Source: Phycisphaerales bacterium
Lineage (GTDB): Bacteria > Planctomycetota > Phycisphaerae > Phycisphaerales > SM1A02
Direction of reading: 5' to 3'
Assembly (NCBI GenBank): GCA_009691915.1
Contig: SIAD01000001.1
Location: forward strand, 62,001-126,000
Length of the DNA stretch: 64,000 bases
The translations under genes were made by a program, and so were the position numbers. Under the pieces are notes generated by a model. The model was not told the DNA's origin. It did no database searches and saw only the letters and a program-made list of their open reading frames with translations. This document shows positions 17,112-27,600 of this stretch, piece after piece; within the stretch, counting starts at the first letter, position 1, and each line of letters begins with the position of its first letter.

Positions 17112-17657
17112 ATGTTCAGGGTCCTCCTCATCTCAACGGGCGGCACGATCGAAAAGACCTACGACGAATTGGCCGGAGTGCTGGCCAACCATGTCAGTGT
17201 TCTCGATGTGATGCTCGCGTCACTGGAACTGCGGGGCATCGAGATCACACGGCTCGGACTGATGAACAAGGACAGCCTCGAGATGACCGCCGCCGACCAT
17301 GCTCTGATCGCGGACACGGTCGTGGAGCGCGCTGGTGCGTTCGACGGAGTCGTCATTGTGCACGGGACCGATCGGCTGGCTGAGAGCGGTGAGCGGATCC
17401 ACGCCCGGATGACGGCACCAGATGCGCCCAGGCGACCCGTAGTTCTAACCGGCGCCATGCGTCCCTACGAGATGAGGCGAACGGACGCGGTCCAGAATCT
17501 CACGGAGGCATTGACCGCCGTGAAGCTTGTCGGGCCGGGGGTCTATGTCGCGATGCACAACCAGGTGCTTGCGTTTCCGGATGTGCGCAAGGACTCGAAG
17601 GCCGGGACCTTCACGAAGTCTGCTTCGCACGGCGCGCACGCGACTTCGCCGCGGTGA
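17112..17657 (+). CDS. Single-domain asparaginase-like protein
   Basis: A 181-aa protein corresponding to the N-terminal catalytic domain of type I/II L-asparaginases, without the C-terminal domain. All the recognisable catalytic residues are present: ISTGGT (T12), KDS near 53-55, HGTD (T86, D87), TGAMRPYEM, and a downstream Lys in FPDVRKDSKAGTF (K160). The ATG at 17112 starts the core beta strand directly. Full-length asparaginases are about 330 aa and use both domains to build the active site, so its activity and substrate are uncertain. Its last 47 nt overlap the 3' end of the convergent deoxyhypusine-synthase-like gene. Confidence 0.8.
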   Translation: MFRVLLISTGGTIEKTYDELAGVLANHVSVLDVMLASLELRGIEITRLGLMNKDSLEMTAADHALIADTVVERAGAFDGVVIVHGTDRLAESGERIHARMTAPDAPRRPVVLTGAMRPYEMRRTDAVQNLTEALTAVKLVGPGVYVAMHNQVLAFPDVRKDSKAGTFTKSASHGAHATSPR

Positions 17658-18654
17658 CAACTGCCCCGCGGCGTCCCTTCAATCCCATCGTCTCCATCAC
17701 ATAGTGGAACATGAGCGGGGCGACGATAGTCGCGTCGCTCTCGACGATGAAGCGGGGGGTCTTCTTGCCGAGTTTCCCCCAGGTGATCTTTTCGTTGGGA
17801 GTCGCCCCCGAGTATGAGCCATATGAGGTCGTCGAGTCGCTGATCTGGCAGAAGTATCCCCAGAGGGGAATGGATCTCCGCCCGAGATCCTGATGGAGCA
17901 TGGGAACGACGCAGATCGGGAAGTCCCCGGCGATTCCGCCGCCAACCTGAAAGAATCCGACGCTCGATTTGGGCGCATGCCCCGAGTACCACGCGGCGAG
18001 GCTCGTCATGTACTCGATCCCGCTGCGCACGGTGTGGACACTCCTGATTGAGCCATCGATGACATGTGAGGCGAAGATGTTGCCGGTGGTCGAATCCTCC
18101 CACCCCGGGACGACCATCGGAAGGTTCCGCTGCGCCGCAGCGAGGAGCCACGAGTCTTTCGGGTCGATCTGGTAGTGCTTCTTGAGCGCGCCCGAGAGGA
18201 GGATCCGGTAGAAGAACTCATGGGGAAAGTAGCGTTCACCCGAACGGTCGGCGCGGGTCCACTCGTCGAGGATCGCCCGTTCGATGCGGCGGATCGCTTC
18301 CTCCTCCGGGATGCAGGTGTCCGTCACGCGGTTGAGATGTCGGTTCAGCAGCGACTCTTCATCCGCAGGCGTTAGTTGGCGCCAGTCTGGGATCCGCTCG
18401 TAATGGTTGTGCGCGACGAGGTTGTAGACATCCTCCTCGAGGTTCGCCCCGGTGCATGAGATGGCGTGGACGAATCCGCGGCGGATCATCTCCGCGAGTG
18501 AGAGGCCCAGTTCCGCCGTGCTCATCGCCCCCGCCAGCGTGACCATCATCGACCCGCCCTTCTTCAGGTGGGTGGCGTACGCCTCGGACGCCTCGACGGC
18601 CGTGGCCGCGTTGAAGTGGCGGTAGTGGTGTCGCATGAATTCACGGATTGACAT
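17611..18654 (-). CDS. Deoxyhypusine synthase-like polyamine aminobutyltransferase
   Basis: A 347-aa member of the deoxyhypusine synthase family. Since bacteria lack eIF5A, the bacterial relatives probably transfer the aminobutyl group of spermidine to a small amine such as putrescine or agmatine; the acceptor here is unknown. An AGGAG lies 7 nt before the ATG at 18654, which begins MSIREFMRHHY. The NAD-binding and active-site landmarks are SMMVTLAGAMSTAELG, ISCTGANLEEDVYN, PMVVPGWEDSTTGN, GFFQVGGGIAGDFP, and the SYSGATPNEKITWGKL loop, which retains the catalytic Lys of WGK. Confidence 0.88.
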   Translation of the reverse strand: MSIREFMRHHYRHFNAATAVEASEAYATHLKKGGSMMVTLAGAMSTAELGLSLAEMIRRGFVHAISCTGANLEEDVYNLVAHNHYERIPDWRQLTPADEESLLNRHLNRVTDTCIPEEEAIRRIERAILDEWTRADRSGERYFPHEFFYRILLSGALKKHYQIDPKDSWLLAAAQRNLPMVVPGWEDSTTGNIFASHVIDGSIRSVHTVRSGIEYMTSLAAWYSGHAPKSSVGFFQVGGGIAGDFPICVVPMLHQDLGRRSIPLWGYFCQISDSTTSYGSYSGATPNEKITWGKLGKKTPRFIVESDATIVAPLMFHYVMETMGLKGRRGAVVTAAKSRARRAKQTS

Positions 18655-18729
18655 GGGATTCTCCTGATGACGAGCGGCGGTGCATCGTACTTGGCGAGCG
18701 GGCATTCCCGCACGCTACGCGCAGGCACG

Positions 18730-21700
18730 CTAGAGCTTGAGCGCAGCGCCGACTGGCGCGGTCTCAGGACTCTCGCTCGCGGCCGACTCCGACTCATCGA
18801 CTGCGCTCTGGGCGATTCGGCCACCGGCACCAACCTGCTCGAAGCGAACCGAGACGCGCTTGGACACGCCTCGTTGCGGCATCGTCACACCGTGGAGGCG
18901 ATGGCACGCCTGCATGGTGCGCTTATGGTGGGTGATGACGATGAAGTGGCACTCGTTGAGGAAGAGCCCGAGGGAGTTGCAGAACCGTTCGACATTTGAC
19001 TCGTCGAGTGCCGCATCGACCTCGTCGAGGATGCAGAAGGGAGCGGGCTTGCTCTTGAAGATCGCCAGGAGCAGCGCCACGGTGGTCATCGACTTCTCGC
19101 CGCCGGAGAGCTGCGCGATGATCCGAGGCTCTTTCCCTGGAGGTTTTGCCCGGATCTCGATTCCGGACTCCAGCCAGTCAACCGTGCCATCTTCCAGCGG
19201 CAGGAGATACATGTCGGCGCTTCCACCGCCGAACAGCATGCGGAACATCCCATTGGTGCCGCCGAAGTTCTCCCGGACCGAGTTGAATGTCTCCTCGAAC
19301 TGCGTTCGGCTGGTGGCATCAAGCTGCTCGACAAGCGCGAGGAGGTGCACGGTGGCGGAGTCAATGTCAGTCAGTTGGCCCGACAGCTCCTGAGTTCGCG
19401 TTTCGAGCTCCACCAGCTCCGCGAGGGCATCGAGGTTTACATTTCCAAGGGCCTTGATCTCGTCGCGCAGTTGCTCTGCCTCCAGCGAAGCGCTAGTGCG
19501 GTCGGTGAGAACAAATGCCCCGGACTCCCGCTCGGCAAGGTGAGAATCCCAGAGTGTCTCAAGCTCCAACGCCAGTTCTTCACGGGTCTGTGCCACGAGT
19601 GCCTCAAGGCGCATGGCTGCCTCGCGGCGCGCCAGCTCGGCCTCGCTCCACGCGCGTTCGGTCTCTGACGCGCGATCGCGCAATTCGCGCAGGGCTTCGC
19701 CCGCTCGGTCATTGGCGAGGACAGCTGTCGAAAGTGCTTGGGCAAGGTCGGCAATCCGCAGCGCGATAGCGTCGTGCCGTTGCTGCGCCTTCTGGGCAAG
19801 AGCGCGTGCATCCGCGATCGCCTCTTCGAGTGTCTCGACATGCGCTTCCCGCCGGCGCAGGTGATCTTCCGCCGTTGTCCGCTGGCGACGGGACTCCTGC
19901 AACGCCGTCTCGGTCAGGGCCACTTCGCGGCGCGCGGCATTGGCAAGGCTTGCAGACTCGCCGAGCGCAACCCGCGCTGCGGAGAGAGCTTCTTGGGCCG
20001 TTTCGAGGTCGAGTTGCGAGGCCGCCGCGTGATCGCGTGCGGTTGATGCATTCCCGTTCGCGAGTGCGAGTCCCTCCTCCGAGGCTCGGAGCCGTTCGAG
20101 AATAATGGTCTCTTCGTCGCCTGCGGAGACCCCTCGGCGCTCGACATCGGCGAGTTCCATACGCAGCGACTCCTGCTCGCGCTCGATCCGTCGAATGAAC
20201 TGCTCGGCGCGCTCCAATTGAAAGTCGCACTCAATCACCGTGCGGCGCGCGGATTGGAGGGCGAGATCCCGCTCGCGATGCCGATCCCGTGCCGCCTCCC
20301 CGAGCGCGGCGATCCGCGCCGCGTCGGCTTCACACTGCGCGAGTCTCGCATCGGTCGCCTCGATGGTTGCCGCCAGATCCGCGAGCTCCGCCCGTCGGCT
20401 GACGGAGCCACCTGATCCGCCCGTCAGTCGCCCGACAGTGACCGTCCCCAGAGTGCCGACCATTTCGCCTGCCAGGGTTACGAAGGTGGCGCCCTCCATC
20501 GCTGTCTGCGACAGCAGGAGTGCCGCGTCGAGATCGTCGACCAGCCAAGTGTCATTGAGTAGCGCGTGGACAATCCCCTGAGTTGCTTGGGAAGTTCTTA
20601 CACACGCCGTCAGGGGTCGCGCGCGAGTGTCTGGCTCCCGGCGTCCTTGAACTGCGCCCTTCGTGACAATCCCCGGCACGAAGGTGATCCGACCGTCAAG
20701 GGTGGTGGCAGTCGCGAGCAGCGGACCGCTGGCGAGCGGTCCATCGACGACTAGGCATTCGACCCACGCCCCCAGGGCTGCTTCGACGGCAACCGCATGC
20801 AGACGATCCGTTGATACGAAGTCGCCGAGCGCGCCGGTGACACCGGGGTAGTCGACCGAGTTGGCGAGAACCGTCCTGACCGCACCGCCCAGCCCTTCGC
20901 GCGCGCTCTCCATCTCCTCGAGGAGCGCGCGACGGCTTGTGTCCCGTGTCCGCGCGTCGCGTTGTTCGCCGATCCGCTGACTGATGGAGACTCCCTCTTC
21001 GCCGTACGACTCGACGCTGCTCAGTTCGGCAGCAGCTTCTGCCGCAATGGCCTCGGCCCGAGCGCGCGCATCCTGCCGCTTGGCACCCGCCGCGTCACGC
21101 GCCGCAAAGTGCCCTTGAATTTCCTGCTGTTGCGCCCCCTCGCGTGACGCGATCCGCTGCTTCTCCTGAGCGATGGCACCCAGCCGCTCCTCGACGCCGT
21201 GGCGGCGCGCGCCCAGCCGCGAGCGCTCTCGTTCCAGTGCCAAGTGCTCCTCGCGCCAGCGCAGATCCGCATCGCGCGAGGCCGACGCTTCAGCCGCCTT
21301 GGCCGCGCGTTCCTCGGCCGCGGACGCATTTCGCTCTTCGGCGGCAGCTACCGCCTGGCCCGCCTCCTGCATCACACCCACAAGCGACGCCAGTCGGTCT
21401 GCGTGCTGAGCGACCATGAGGTCGAGCGAGCCGATCGCAGCGGCATCCTGCTGAAGTGCCGCGCGGGTCTCTGCAAGCGACTGGTCTGTGAATTCCGCGC
21501 GCTGTTGCGCCTGTTTAACAACCGACGCCGCCTCGAGTCGTTCGCGTTCCAGGTCCTGCTGACGGCGCATGACCTCGTCTCGTTCCGCTTCGCGCAGCCG
21601 CTTGTCGTGCTCGCCATCTTCGAGGGCCTGAACGAGCGTGCTGCGGGCGGCCTCAGCCTCGGCGACCGCGAGAGCGAGTTCGCTCTGTCGTGCGCGGTGC

Positions 21701-22527
21701 TCGTGGTAGGTGTCGAAGGCCAGAGCCGATCGCAGGGCGCGGCGTCGCGCATCGAGTTCGGAGAATCGTCTGGCCTTCTCGGCCTGTGAGCGCACGATTC
21801 GCAGACGGCGTTCTGCGCCCGACAGTTGCTCGCGCAGCACCACGAGATTCTTCTCTGCCAGCTCAAGCTTGCGCGAGGCCTCTTCCTTGCGCGAGCGGAA
21901 CTTGGCGACACCCGCCGCCTCTTCGAGGATGGCTCGACGCTGGGCGGGGTTCGCTTCCAGCAACGCGGCGACCTTGCCCTGTTCGATGATCGAGTAGGCG
22001 TCGGTGCCGACTCCCGTGTCCATGAAGAGTTCCTTGATGTCGCGCAATCGCACCTTGCGGCCGTTGATCACATACTCCGAGCGCCCGTCGCTATAGAGCC
22101 GCCTCGTGACATCGACTTCGTCGGCGTCCACCGGGAGCCTGCGGTGTGCAACCTCTTCGCGGCGGACGATCCGCTCCTCGGGGCCCTCGGGCGGTTCATC
22201 GCACACATCGTCCTGTGAAGAGGCAGTCAGCGTCCCGGTGCTGCGTGTCACCCGCGCGTCGAGGACTGGGTTTTCAAAGACCAGTGAGACGCTCGCGCAG
22301 CCCATTGGTTTGCGCACGGCGCTCCCCGCAAAGATGACATCGACCATCGCGCTGCTTCGAAGGCTCTTGGCGCTGCGCTCTCCCAGAACCCACTTGATGG
22401 CATCTACGACATTGCTCTTGCCGCACCCGTTGGGACCGACGATGCCGATGATCGGCTCGTCGAAACGGAACTCCGTATGGTCCGCGAAGCTCTTGAATCC
22501 GTTCAGAACAAGCTTGGAAAGGCGCAC
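18730..22527 (-). CDS. smc: Chromosome segregation/condensation ATPase SMC
   Basis: Core ATPase of the bacterial condensin. The 1265-aa protein has the full SMC layout: N-terminal head with [14 protein letters not shown] (Walker A), about 350 residues of coiled coil, a hinge near residues 530-680 (VTGALGDFV through [12 protein letters not shown]), the returning coiled coil, and a C-terminal head with [14 protein letters not shown] (signature) and [13 protein letters not shown] (Walker B/D-loop). The GTG at 22527 was chosen because AGGAGG lies 5 nt upstream and the product begins [14 protein letters not shown]; a TTG six codons earlier is not needed. scpA/scpB are not in the window. Confidence 0.96.
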   Translation of the reverse strand: MRLSKLVLNGFKSFADHTEFRFDEPIIGIVGPNGCGKSNVVDAIKWVLGERSAKSLRSSAMVDVIFAGSAVRKPMGCASVSLVFENPVLDARVTRSTGTLTASSQDDVCDEPPEGPEERIVRREEVAHRRLPVDADEVDVTRRLYSDGRSEYVINGRKVRLRDIKELFMDTGVGTDAYSIIEQGKVAALLEANPAQRRAILEEAAGVAKFRSRKEEASRKLELAEKNLVVLREQLSGAERRLRIVRSQAEKARRFSELDARRRALRSALAFDTYHEHRARQSELALAVAEAEAARSTLVQALEDGEHDKRLREAERDEVMRRQQDLERERLEAASVVKQAQQRAEFTDQSLAETRAALQQDAAAIGSLDLMVAQHADRLASLVGVMQEAGQAVAAAEERNASAAEERAAKAAEASASRDADLRWREEHLALERERSRLGARRHGVEERLGAIAQEKQRIASREGAQQQEIQGHFAARDAAGAKRQDARARAEAIAAEAAAELSSVESYGEEGVSISQRIGEQRDARTRDTSRRALLEEMESAREGLGGAVRTVLANSVDYPGVTGALGDFVSTDRLHAVAVEAALGAWVECLVVDGPLASGPLLATATTLDGRITFVPGIVTKGAVQGRREPDTRARPLTACVRTSQATQGIVHALLNDTWLVDDLDAALLLSQTAMEGATFVTLAGEMVGTLGTVTVGRLTGGSGGSVSRRAELADLAATIEATDARLAQCEADAARIAALGEAARDRHRERDLALQSARRTVIECDFQLERAEQFIRRIEREQESLRMELADVERRGVSAGDEETIILERLRASEEGLALANGNASTARDHAAASQLDLETAQEALSAARVALGESASLANAARREVALTETALQESRRQRTTAEDHLRRREAHVETLEEAIADARALAQKAQQRHDAIALRIADLAQALSTAVLANDRAGEALRELRDRASETERAWSEAELARREAAMRLEALVAQTREELALELETLWDSHLAERESGAFVLTDRTSASLEAEQLRDEIKALGNVNLDALAELVELETRTQELSGQLTDIDSATVHLLALVEQLDATSRTQFEETFNSVRENFGGTNGMFRMLFGGGSADMYLLPLEDGTVDWLESGIEIRAKPPGKEPRIIAQLSGGEKSMTTVALLLAIFKSKPAPFCILDEVDAALDESNVERFCNSLGLFLNECHFIVITHHKRTMQACHRLHGVTMPQRGVSKRVSVRFEQVGAGGRIAQSAVDESESAASESPETAPVGAALKL

Positions 22528-22597
22528 TCCGACCTCCTGTCGCAACTCGCGAACTTCCGTCCGTCCGTGGACGGTTGCCTAGCACTGGGCATCGGCA

Positions 22598-24460
22598 TTA
22601 TCGGGGCACAGTATCGCGTTTTGGTGTCTGGGGCGCAAGAGGGCCGGTGGCGGGTGGTGTTGCACTCGAGTTTGGAGTGAGGCCGGGGACGACGGCGTTC
22701 GCGGATCCCGGCGAGCCCGCCGACAGCTGCTGCTCGTCTTCGATGAAGTCTGGTCGCTCGGACCGTTCTTCTTCTTCACCGGCCTTGGCAATGGCCGCGA
22801 CCAAGCGATCCTGTTCGATCTTGAAGGCGGCGGGAAGGTCACCCCCGACGAACAGGGCGTGAAGGGCTCCGACCGTCTGGCTGAAGGTGAGTCCGATCCC
22901 CGGGGCGGGATGGGCCGGATCCATCGAATGCCCTAGGAATCTCGTGAGTTCCGCGGCATTGATACTCACCTTGTCGATGAGGGCGGGGGACCCCTTGGCG
23001 GGGCGATAGAAGACCTCGACGGTGTCGCTGAAGGCATCTGCCTTGAACATCAGGTCGCCGTCCCAAGTGCGAAGCGTAAGTGGGACGGTGAGCTTTAGAT
23101 CCTCTCCAAAGACCGCAATCGCTGGGTCCCCGGTCTGCGATATGTAGACCATCGGGTAGGAGCTGGGGATGGAGTCGATCCTGAACTTCTTGCCCACCAT
23201 CTGGGACTGGACGATCGGATCCTCCCGCTCCCTAAGGACTTCGTATGCGGCCAGTCTGACATCGACATCCGAGTCGTTTAGGAGGGGTCGGATTCCGAGG
23301 TCGATCACCGGATTGATGGGCATCCGCCGCAGCAATTTGATGGCGGGCACCCTTAGTTCGGAGCTCCCGGATCTCGCCAGGTCCAGAAGGTGCGGGACGA
23401 CGGTTGCGTCCTCAAGTTGCGCTCCTGCCTGCAACGCACTGAAACGCGGTTGTTCTTCCGGGTAGTCATAGAGGGGACGCATCGCGGAGAGACTCTTCTT
23501 GCCTAGTGCCTCCCACCGGAGGCTGGCGGCGTTGGCAGCTCCGGGATTGTTGATGACCGCCTTGGCAATCGCCGCCGCCGTCGAGTCGATAGGGCCGACA
23601 TTGATGGAGGTGTGGCGAAGGAGATTCACAAAGTGTTCGGAGCGATCATGCCAGGAGGGCGGCACGGCGACCTGGATCGCGTCGCCGGACATCCCCTGCG
23701 CGGTCTCGCCGCGCTGTCGTTGTTCGCGCGGATAGTTCGAGTTGATCGCGCTGACGATCAATCGCGCGCGGGAGTGGCTGGGCGTCGCCATGACCAGTCG
23801 AATGGGCAGGTCCCGATCACAGCTGCCTCCTCCGATGACGCGCCCGCTGAGCCGATTGACATTGGCCGACGCGGATCCGTCGGCGTCGGAGAACGGATTG
23901 ATGAGGATCGGGCCCTTGGCCTTGGCCATCCCGCGGGCCTCACGACTCCCAACCAGCAAGGCGCCCGGGCGCAGCTCGGTTTGCCAGAGGGAACCGCCCT
24001 CGAGGCTTGTGGTCGCGGTGCCGGGGGCCGCATAGACACGCACATCGAACTCCGTGCCCTTGGGGGCTCCCGCGGGCACGATCCCCTCGACGATCACAAT
24101 GGCGGTGGTCTCGGAATTGAGCAGACCCTCCGGTGACAGCCCCGCAAAGGAAGAGTTCGGTTCTCCGACTCCCGCGCGGCCGAGTTCCTTGAGGATGTAC
24201 TGACGCACCTCCGCCGGCGCCGTCTTGCTTCCTGTCCCCTTGAGCCCGCCGACCAGACCGTATCCGCGCACGACGACAGACTTGTAGCCGGTCACCACCA
24301 TCTCACTCGCCACCGTCCCCCGCATGATGGGGTCGACATCCATGGGAATGGATGGGCGAGTGGCCCGCGAGGGCCTGTCCTTGGGATCCGCTCGCTCGAT
24401 ATTCGAGCAGCCAGACACAAGTGAGCTGGCGAGGAGAATGTGGGGAATACAAAATCTCAT
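22598..24460 (-). CDS. FlgI (P-ring)-like lipoprotein with HEAT-like repeats
   Basis: A 620-aa lipoprotein: signal peptide with SLVSGC lipobox (Cys near residue 18), then a segment homologous to the N-terminal part of the flagellar P-ring protein FlgI (VRGYGLVGGLKGTG near 63, TAIVIVEGIVPAGAPKGT, DVRVYAAPGT, SLEGGSLWQTEL). This is followed by helical repeats resembling HEAT repeats around residues 310-430 (LARSGSSELRVPAIKLLRR, LLNDSDVDVRLAAYEVLRE) and a Pro/Ser/Glu-rich tail. No other flagellar gene is present. It is probably a periplasmic or outer-membrane scaffold rather than a true P-ring; its partner is unknown. Confidence 0.8.
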   Translation of the reverse strand: MRFCIPHILLASSLVSGCSNIERADPKDRPSRATRPSIPMDVDPIMRGTVASEMVVTGYKSVVVRGYGLVGGLKGTGSKTAPAEVRQYILKELGRAGVGEPNSSFAGLSPEGLLNSETTAIVIVEGIVPAGAPKGTEFDVRVYAAPGTATTSLEGGSLWQTELRPGALLVGSREARGMAKAKGPILINPFSDADGSASANVNRLSGRVIGGGSCDRDLPIRLVMATPSHSRARLIVSAINSNYPREQRQRGETAQGMSGDAIQVAVPPSWHDRSEHFVNLLRHTSINVGPIDSTAAAIAKAVINNPGAANAASLRWEALGKKSLSAMRPLYDYPEEQPRFSALQAGAQLEDATVVPHLLDLARSGSSELRVPAIKLLRRMPINPVIDLGIRPLLNDSDVDVRLAAYEVLREREDPIVQSQMVGKKFRIDSIPSSYPMVYISQTGDPAIAVFGEDLKLTVPLTLRTWDGDLMFKADAFSDTVEVFYRPAKGSPALIDKVSINAAELTRFLGHSMDPAHPAPGIGLTFSQTVGALHALFVGGDLPAAFKIEQDRLVAAIAKAGEEEERSERPDFIEDEQQLSAGSPGSANAVVPGLTPNSSATPPATGPLAPQTPKRDTVPR

Positions 24461-24478
24461 TGGGTGAGTCGTTCGAAG

Positions 24479-24551
24479 TGAGCGCTGCAGGATTTGAACC
24501 TGCGACATCTGCCATGTAAAGGCAGCGCTCTAGCCGCTGAGCTAAGCGCCC
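24479..24551 (-). tRNA. tRNA-Val (anticodon TAC)
   Basis: A cloverleaf reads leftward: acceptor GGGCGCT with AGCGCTC (one G-T wobble), discriminator A, D-arm AGCTCAGCGGCTAGAGC, anticodon stem CTGCC/GGCAG with loop TTTACAT (anticodon TAC), and T-loop GGTTCAAATCC. The 3' CCA is not encoded. A TATGCT box lies about 10 nt upstream of the 5' end. Confidence 0.96.
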
Positions 24552-24613
24552 GAACCGGCGAGCATACCGCTGCATGTGTCGTGGACGAGCATCACGATGC
24601 CTAGACTGCCCCT

Positions 24614-27600
24614 GTGGGTCTCCTTGATTCTGTGCGAATCCCCGCCGAGTTACCGATCTTCACGCACGCGCAGGAGATCGTGGCCGCGATCGAATCGCAC
24701 CCGGTCGTGATCGTGCAGGGGGAGACCGGGTGCGGCAAGACGACACAGCTTCCAAAACTCTGCCTTCAGGCGGGACGGGCGACCACGGGGATGATCGCTC
24801 TCACGCAGCCTCGGCGCATCGCGGCCCGTGCCGTCTGCCGGCGGATTGCGGAGGAACTTGCTGTCGAGAGCGGCGGGGTCGTCGCCTATCAGGTGCGCTT
24901 TGACGACCGCACGACCAGCGCAACGCGGATCAAGGTCGTGACTGACGGGATCCTGCTCGCGCAGATCCGAACCGACCGTCTTCTCTCGCGTTATGACACC
25001 GTGATCATCGACGAAGCGCACGAACGCTCACTGAACATCGATTTCCTGCTCGGGTGTCTCGTCAGGATTCTGAGACGCCGGTCGGATCTCAGAGTGGTGA
25101 TCGCCAGCGCGACCATCGACTCCCAGCGGTTCTCGCGGCACTTCGGCGACGCCCCGGTCATCGAGATTCCGGGCAGGGCGCATCCCGTGGAAGTTCGCTA
25201 TGCCCCGGTGGGGCGAGACGATTCGGGGGAGCCGGACATGATCCGAGCGATCTCCGACGCGGTCGTCGAACGCCTGAAGGGGCAGGATGGTGATGGTCTC
25301 GTGTTTCTTGCCGGGGAGCGCGAGATCCGCGATGCCCAGACCGCGCTTCAAGGTCGACTGGGGGAGTCGGTGGAGGCGGTGCCGCTCTACTCGCGGCTGA
25401 GCGGGCCCGAACAGGATCGCGCGCTCTCGGGGAGTGGTCGTCGCCGAGTGGTGCTGGCGACCAATATCGCGGAGACCTCTCTCACTGTGCCGCGCGTCCG
25501 ATTCGTCATCGACACCGGGAATGCCCGCGTGCTGCGTTACAGCACTAAGTCGCGGATCCAGCGCATTCCGATCGAACGGATCTCGCGCGCGTCGGCAGCC
25601 CAGCGCGCCGGGCGGTGCGGTCGCATCGCCCCTGGGGTCTGCATCCGTCTCTACTCCGAACAGGAGTTCGCCGACTTCCCCCAGTGGCCGCAGCCGGAGA
25701 TTCAGCGCGTGAGCCTGGCGAGCGTGATCCTGCAGATGTCCTCGATCGGCCTTGGTGCAGTCGCCTCGTTCCCGTTTCTTGACCCTCCCTCGCCAAGAGC
25801 AATCGAAGAAGGGCAGGCGACGCTCGTCGAACTCGGCGCGTTCACAAGTTCCTCTCGTTTGACCCGCGAAGGCGCAATGATGGCCCGTCTGCCGGTCGAC
25901 CCGCGGCTCTCGCGCGTCCTGCTTGAATCGGTCCGAGCACACTGCCTCCCGGAAGCACTGGTGATTGCCTCGGCGCTCTCGTCGATTGACCCGCGCGAAC
26001 GACCCGCCGCGAAGGCCACCGAGGCCGACATCGCGCACCAGCAGTGGCGTGACACCAGTTCCGATGCAGCGAGCATCCTTCGGCTCTGGTTCGCATGGCG
26101 CAAAGCGCGCGAAGATCTTGGTTCAAGCGCACTGAAGCGATGGTGCCGGGAGCGATTCGTCTCTGAGGGCCGTCTTCGAGAGTGGGAAGAGATCCATAGG
26201 CAACTTGTCCGGCTCGTCGACGGAGGATGGGAATCGGCCCGGGCGTTGGTCGGCACACCTGCGCGGGAAGGTGCTCCACTCGAGCCGCTGCACCGCTCGA
26301 TCATGACCGGATTCGTGTCGAGTGTCGCACAGCGCACCGAAGAGGGGGACTATCTGCTGGCGACCGGACACCGTTTCTCACTGCACCCCTCCTCGGCTCT
26401 CGCACGGGGTGCTGCCCGTTGGATCGTTGCGGCGGAGATTGTCGATACTGGGCGGCGTGTCGGTCGCACCGCGGTACGAATTCATCCGGACTGGCTCGGT
26501 CAGGTCGCGCCGCACCTGCTTACGCGGTCCATCTCAGAGCCTCACTGGGTGGAAACCTCCGGGCAGGCGGCCGCGTGGGAGCGGACTACGCTGGGTGCAC
26601 TGGTCGTTTCCCCGCGGCGGCGCGTGCCCCTAGGACCGATCAATCCGGCCGCGGCGCGGCAACTTTTCATACAGGGGGCGTTGGTCGAAGAGTGCGTTCC
26701 TGGAGTCATCCCGCCGTTCATGGAACGCAATCGAAGGCTGCGAGCAGGACTCGAACAGGAAGAAGCCCGAAAGCGGCGCACGCTGATTGGAGATGATCTT
26801 GCGCGCTACTCGTTCTTCGACGCGCGCATCCCAGAGGAGATCCACTCCTGGCCATCGTTCATCCGCTGGCTGGACTCTAGCAAGGGGAGCATCCCGCGCA
26901 CACTTGAGATGCAGCGCATGGATCTTCTGCGCGACCCGTCGGATCAATCCGAGTCTGCCGCCGAAGGCCTCCTCATGATTGCCGGCAGACCTCGCGATGT
27001 CGCGTACATCCACCGACCTGGCGACATCCGTGATGGCGCTTCCATCCGTGTTGCACTCGAGGCCGCATCGCTTCTTGACGAGCGCGCGATCTCATGGGGA
27101 GTCCCGGGCTCGCTCGCTCAGTTCTGCGAGGGCATGATCCGCTCCCTCCCTCGCCACATCCGCCAACGGTTGATTCCAGCGAGGGAAGTCGCCGAGGGAG
27201 CTGCGGAACGGCTCGCGGATCGCGAGGGGTCCTTCGCGACGAGACTGGCTGAGCAGCTGAACTCCATCGCCCAGACTCGCGTGACCGCCGCCGACTTCGA
27301 CCTTGCTCGGGTCGAACCTCACCTTCGGATCCTCGTCGAAGTTGTCGATTCAACGGGCGCGATCATTGACTCCGATCGCGATGTCCGAGCTCTCGTCGCG
27401 CGGATCAGAGACCGCTCCCTTCGCGCCTTCGCGGCACTTGCGGCATCCTTTGGCGACAGGTATGAGCGGCGCGCGGTCGAACAGTGGACCAATACCAGTC
27501 TCCCCAACGAGATTGCCGAGCAGATCCCGGCGCCGGAAGACTGTCCGGTGGCGGTGGTCTATCCAGCCTTGGTCGATGCGCGACGCGGTGCCGATGGACC

